From Chelonoidis abingdonii (lineage: Eukaryota > Chordata > Testudines > Testudinidae): 64,000 nucleotides of DNA. Of the stretch, positions 58,690 to 64,000 are shown one piece after another (position 1 is the first letter of the stretch; every line of letters starts with the position of its first letter). The DNA is taken from contig NC_133790.1 of NCBI RefSeq assembly GCF_003597395.2, positions 20,052,216-20,116,215 of the forward strand, in the 5' to 3' direction. Made by a program: the position numbers and the translations under genes. The notes under the pieces are model-generated. The model did no database searches. It had not been told where the DNA came from and worked only from the letters and a program-made list of their open reading frames with translations.

Positions 58690-61299
58690 GTCTGAATTTC
58701 TTTTAACATAGTTTTCAACCACAACTGTAAAACAGATCCCACCTACAGACCCTTATCTTGAGCACTGTCTATACTGTAAGTACAAGGGTGTTTTTTATAA
58801 TCAGATTGTGACCTGCTCAGCAGACCCAGTTGCAACAAGTATAAGTGAGTTTGGGTCATGCTGTCATTATTGAACTTTTCTATTACAGTGGCACTTAGAG
58901 GCCTAGATCAAAACTGAGGCTGTGAGAAACATTCCCTTCTCAAGAATAGGAAAAGGAAAAATATAGCAAGAGTAAAGAGCATTTTCCATCAGGAAGTATA
59001 GGAAGCACAGCAAGTAGTAACTAGCTACAAAATGGCTACTTTAGGGCTGCAGCTGCTTGACTCTGCAGTATTTAAAGGGACAGATACAGAAACGCATGCT
59101 GGGGAAAAAAGTTCTTATAAGAGGGCAGCAGCCCAGCTGGGAAAGAATCAAATAGCTATAAAGGTATGGTTATGTGTTGCTTATGCCTTGCAAGTGAGTC
59201 CTATACCTTGAAGAGGCTGTAATTTAAGAAGACAAGTGGGATAGCTCAGTGGTTTGTGCATTGGCCTGCTAAATCCAGGGTTGTGAGATCAATCCTTCAG
59301 GGGGCCATTTAGGGGTCTGGGGTTTGGTCCTGCTTTGAGCAGGGGGGTGGACTAGATGACCTCCTGAGGTCCCTTCCACCTGTGATGTTCTGTGATTATA
59401 AGAAAGGGGTAAGGAATGCATTGCAATACGTACAATGGTGATATAAATGTTTCAAAATATCAGTAGTATAACTAGTTAACCTTATCTACCCATTGGTCAC
59501 TGATTGTAAAAGTAGGTCTTGAGAAGAGCGTCAGTAGACTTATTGCCTTGTGTGGCTTAAAAGAAGGAGGGGAGATGTTTGAGAAGCTCAAACAGGTGGT
59601 TACAGCAGATATTGTGACAGAGGAAGAGCTAGAGGCTGAGGTATGAGTGGATGGGGTGGGAGCAGAGTTGTGAAGACTCTTGAAGATGAGAATAACTCTT
59701 GAACTTAGTGTGGTGATGTATAAAGGGAGTTGGAAATCAAAGAGGGAGGTGATAGGGTCAGAGTGAAAGGCAACAAAAATAATCTGGATCGCTGTGTTTT
59801 TAATGAACTAGAGAGGATTATGTGGTTGTCAAGGAGATGTAGAGAAGGCAACAGGAGTGAAGATGAGAAATGCTGAGGAGCTGACTGAGTTTTTGGCTTT
59901 CTGAATAGCATAAAAAGGTCAAACCTTATGGAGAAGCAGCTGCAAAACGTGGACATGGCTTGGAGGTGTGTGTGGAGGGTGGGAGAGAGTGTAGAGGAAG
60001 ACTCCAAGGTTGACTTGTATGACTGGGGAAATGGTGAAGTCATTAATAACTCTGAAGAAAGATATGATCAGTTTATGGAGTAAGGGGCCCATATTGGAGA
60101 GAGGGGCACAGATGTGACTGGACAGGGATACCTCAGCAGTAGAGAGGTAAAGTTGAATCATCTACACAAAGATGGTGGTTGAAATTGTGCGAGCAAATGA
60201 GATTGCCCAGAGAAAGGGTATAGAGGGAGAAGTGTCAAGGCTGGAGCTCTGTGGAACCCCTACAGAAAAGAGGAGCCACCATTGAATGTACCTGAAAGAA
60301 TTGCTAAAGAGGTAACTGCTTTCTTCACAACATAGTAGATGCAGATAGCCATGTTTGCATATGTGGCATATCCAGGGTGGTATCTGTGCATCCTGTGAAA
60401 GTCTAAGCAGATATCCCTCAGAAGAAAACCATGTATCTGGAGAAGGTGAACACAGCTGCATGCAAGGTAGTGCCATCTGAGATATATAGATGCACAGGGA
60501 GCTGGGAAGACAGAAGATTGGCCAACTCAATTATGTAAATCCTCTCTACATAGCAAAATAAGCATCTTTATAGAGACAAGCATGCCTCAGCTTACACCGC
60601 TAGCTAGGTCACATATGCCTAGATGCCATGATTACTAATCATGCTGTGTGGACATAAATCATGTTTATAGCCAACAATGTTACAAACTGGCAGTGGCAAC
60701 AACCAGCACCCATAGCATCAACAGGGCTTTACAACTAACTCCATGACAATGCTGGCCTCAGCTCTTCCTGGACAGCAAGAGATCTGGCTTTAAGTGGTTT
60801 CCATTATATACAGGGTTTAATTTGGTTCAGTAGCTCTCAGCACCCCCAGTACTCAAATTCTTCCAGCACCTCTGGGGATCTGCTACCCCTGCTCCCAAAT
60901 ATACTACCCCCCCTAATGACAGCAGGGGCAAAGGTGGCTGCAGGGCTCTCTGAGGTGGGGGTGGATTCACCCCCTGCCCAAACTGGTTCAGCAAGGGGTC
61001 GGACCCACTCAAATGCAGTGGCAGATTTGCCACTGGGCTAATGGGGTTCCGTACCTGGACGGCACTGGAAAAAATAGGCACCACCTGGCAGGAGCAAGGG
61101 GAGCCCCCATACCCAGACCCTGCTCCCCAGCAGGAGTGGGAGGGGGGGAGTGACTGCAGGCAGAAGCGGTAGGAAGCCCCCCCCCCCCCCGACCCAGGGC
61201 CTCACAAAACCATAATCCAGCTCTGCACAAATGACAATCCCTGCCAAGCTGCCCTGGCGGGGTGGGGCTCTTGTGTAACTAACAAAGGATGAGGAGGGA

Positions 61300-61300
<1 letters not shown>
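58690..61300. other. Intergenic region between MMP11 and SMARCB1
   Basis: 2.6 kb without a gene. Contains the tRNA-derived SINE at 59238 and a G/A-rich degenerate stretch (59560-60530) that looks like an old dispersed repeat I cannot classify. Confidence 0.7.
59238..59400 (+). mobile_element. tRNA-derived SINE with CR1-like tail (turtle Cry type)
   Basis: The head contains an A box TAGCTCAGTGG (59242-59252) and a B box GATCAATCC (59287-59295), as in tRNA-derived SINEs. The tail GGACTAGATGACCTCCTGAG GTCCCTTCC, ending TTCTGTGATTATA, resembles a CR1 3' end, implying mobilisation by CR1. The family name is from recollection. Confidence 0.8.
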
Positions 61301-61920
<620 letters not shown>

Positions 61921-62013
61921 GGGGAGATGAAGGGGAGATCTGGGGGAAGGGGGAGGGGGTGTGGATAGAGGGTGGTGTTCGGAGGGTGGGGAACAGGAGG
62001 GTTGAATGGCGGC

Positions 62014-62018
62014 NNNNN
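62014..62018. other. Short assembly gap (5 N)
   Basis: Five undetermined bases inside a run of G tracts in SMARCB1 intron 1. Confidence 0.99.
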
Positions 62019-62505
62019 GGGGGGAGGGGGAGGGGTTGCGGGGGGGCTGGGTAGGAGGAATCGGGCTGTTGGGGGGCGGGAGGCGTTGCGTGGGGCCTGG
62101 CCTGGTAGAGATGGGCTCCAGCGAGTGGGAGGTTAGGAGCAGGAGGATCCCTCCTGGGGCAAAGGGGCTCTGGCTCTCCCCTACTGTGCGACCGCCCAGG
62201 AGCAGAGGAGAAGCAGCCCTCATAGTGGCACCATGCACCCATATGTGTCTCCCACTACTGCTTGGCCCCCTTGGAGATGGGCCTGATCCAGTAGGCTGAA
62301 GTAACTGTTGTTTTCCCCAGATGCTGTGTGAATCTGTCAATCCGGGAGGGGCACTGCAGTTGTTGCCCCTCTTCACAGCCTGGTTCATACTGCCTTGTAA
62401 CGGGGCATCTTCAACACCCACAGGGTTCAGTTGTGCTTCCAGCGCCTCTGCTGAGCTGGTTGTCAAGCTCTGGCCTGTGATGTTTATAGCTAGGAGACTT
62501 TAGGA

Positions 62506-62725
62506 CAGGGGTTCTCAGACTTTTGTACTGGCGACCCCTTTCACACAGCAAGCCTCTGAGTGTGACTCCCCTTGTACATTAAAAACACTTTTTTAATATA
62601 TTTAACACCATTATAAATGCTGGAGGCAAAGCGGGGTTTGGGGTGGAGGCTGAAAGCTCGTGACCCCCCATGTAATAACCTCGCAACCCCCTGAGGGGTC
62701 CCGACCCCCAGTTTCAGAACCCCTG
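62506..62725 (+). mobile_element. 220-bp hAT-like element
   Basis: Starts CAGGGGTTCTCAGAC and ends GTTTCAGAACCCCTG. The perfect 8-bp duplication CTTTAGGA lies at 62498-62505 and 62726-62733. It is the uninterrupted relative of 23385-23760. Confidence 0.92.
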
Positions 62726-62914
62726 CTTTAGGAAGTCTTCAGTTGTCATGGTTAGGGAAGAGTGACAGCGTGAGTGGGGAGCAGGATCTGAGTTAGTGGA
62801 TTTCAGTGAGACTGGTCATATACAAAAAGTTAAGCATGTTTAAGTGTTCACCACATTGGGGCCTAAAGCTCAGCCTAAACCAGGAACTTGTCTCTGTGTT
62901 CTCCAAAGCCAGGT

Positions 62915-63130
62915 GTACACTGGGGGTGGGTCGATGTAAGATACGCAACTTCAGCTACGGGAATACCGTAGTTGAAGCTGACACATCTTATTTCGACTTA
63001 CCTCCCGTCCTCATGGTGCGGGATCGACGTCCGCGGCTCCCCTGTCGACTCCACTACCGCTGCTCGCTCTGGTGGAGTTCTGGAGCGCATTTGGGGATCG
63101 ATCGCCGGGTAGGCTGGATGTACCCCAAGT
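62915..63130. repeat. DNA-repeat-like segment
   Basis: Contains ACCTCCCGTCCTCATGGTGC GGGATCGACGTCCGCGG and CTCTGGTGGAGTTCTGGAGC, a CpG-rich dispersed sequence I recall from turtle genomes; class not assigned. Confidence 0.4.
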
Positions 63131-63693
63131 CTCAACTGCCTGAGCATCATCACACTTCTTAATGACATGATATATTGTGGATATCTGAACATTTATTTTA
63201 GAAAGATCCTGAATGTCCAGAAACTGCCATATGATTAAGTTAGTTGAAATGATCATTTTAGGTCCAGGCTTTTGTGGCCAATAAAGAAAATCCAGTTAAT
63301 GCTCCTACAGTTCTCATTGACTCCCTTGTGGGTTTTTAGCATAGTGGAGTAACTATTTGCAGAAGCAGAGCTTCTGTCAGTCACAGAAGTAGCACTACCT
63401 CCATGAATTGACTCATTTGAGGCTTTAACCTTTGATTGGCTCAACAGTGTCAGAGATCTGGTTATACTTTCAAAACAGAAAAACGTGTATTTCAGACCCA
63501 TTTGATGGGGGAAAGGAGTCGTGGGTAACTTAGAATTCTGGATGCATATTTTTAGCAATGACAAGGCTCCGACCAATGGTATTTCTGAAAGAACTGGAAA
63601 GGTTGTAAAGTGAAAAAGCAGAGGTGTTACTCTGCAGTTCTCTAACCATCGAGATCACAATCTCAGTGGTGTAGAGGGAAAATACAGCATTAC

Positions 63694-64000
63694 TCTCTTA
63701 GGCCTGGTCTACACTACGCCGTTAAATCGATTTAAACAGCGTTAAATCGATTTAACGCTGCACCCGTCCACACTACACCGCCCTGTAAATCGATTTAAAG
63801 GGCTCTTTAAATCGATTTCTGTACTCCATCAAAACCACAGGAGTAACCCTAAAATCGATTTTACTAAATCGGAATTATGGTAGTGTGGACGGAAATCGAA
63901 GTTACTGGCCTCCGGGAGGTATCCCACAGAGCACCACTGACCGCTCTGGACAGCAGTCAGAACTCCGATGCACTGGCCAGGTAAACAGGAAAAGCCCCGC
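63694..64000. repeat. DNA-repeat-like segment rich in AAATCGATTT
   Basis: Starts GGCCTGGTCTACACTACGCC and repeats AAATCGATTTAA-type palindromes five or more times, then CTCCGGGAGGTATCCCACAG. Probably a non-autonomous DNA transposon cut by the window edge. Confidence 0.55.

Noticed and set aside
59242..59295. Functional tRNA gene suggested by A and B boxes
   Set aside because: The boxes belong to a SINE head; no cloverleaf with paired acceptor stem is apparent and a CR1-like tail follows.
59705..60530. Ser/Leu-rich minus-strand frames between MMP11 and SMARCB1
   Set aside because: No start context, no splice sites, no recognised domain; most likely an old dispersed repeat.

Overview
This is a vertebrate nuclear window, most likely from a cryptodiran turtle. 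Three intron-containing genes lie in the order CHCHD10 (minus) - MMP11 (plus) - SMARCB1 (plus), which is the neighbourhood I know from human chromosome 22q11. The repeats are sauropsid in type: many CR1 LINE fragments, several short hAT-like DNA elements with 8-bp target duplications, Penelope-like fragments, old MIR-like SINEs, and one tRNA-derived SINE resembling the turtle Cry-type SINEs. The species call is inference; I could not run an alignment.

Layout. 188-6142 (minus): CHCHD10, all four coding exons found, 139 aa, twin CX9C protein of the mitochondrial intermembrane space. Its 3'UTR runs off the left edge and intron 3 holds a hAT-like element with a 219-base assembly gap. About 5740-6350: CpG-rich CHCHD10 promoter. 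About 6360-25560: 19 kb with no gene I can support, containing eroded repeats. 25780-58680 (plus): MMP11 (stromelysin-3), eight coding exons joined in frame into 496 aa, with signal peptide, cysteine switch, furin site, zinc-binding catalytic site and hemopexin domain; a TATA box lies upstream and several AATAAA signals downstream. About 58690-61300: 2.6 kb intergenic with a tRNA-SINE. 61300-64000 (plus): CpG-island promoter, first coding exon (31 codons) and start of intron 1 of SMARCB1.

The three genes share no pathway: CHCHD10 acts in mitochondrial cristae, MMP11 is a secreted metalloproteinase, SMARCB1 is a nuclear SWI/SNF subunit. Their adjacency is conserved synteny, not an operon. No bacterial-type system, CRISPR array or new protein family was seen. 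The most interesting structures are in the mobile DNA: an 83-bp-arm palindrome at 44436-44604 whose arms each carry a hammerhead-ribozyme-like arrangement, a Penelope-like fragment at 33224-33937 with a recognisable GIY-YIG stretch and an inverted tail, nested hAT-like elements, and a hAT-like element whose long inverted arms surround the assembly gap.
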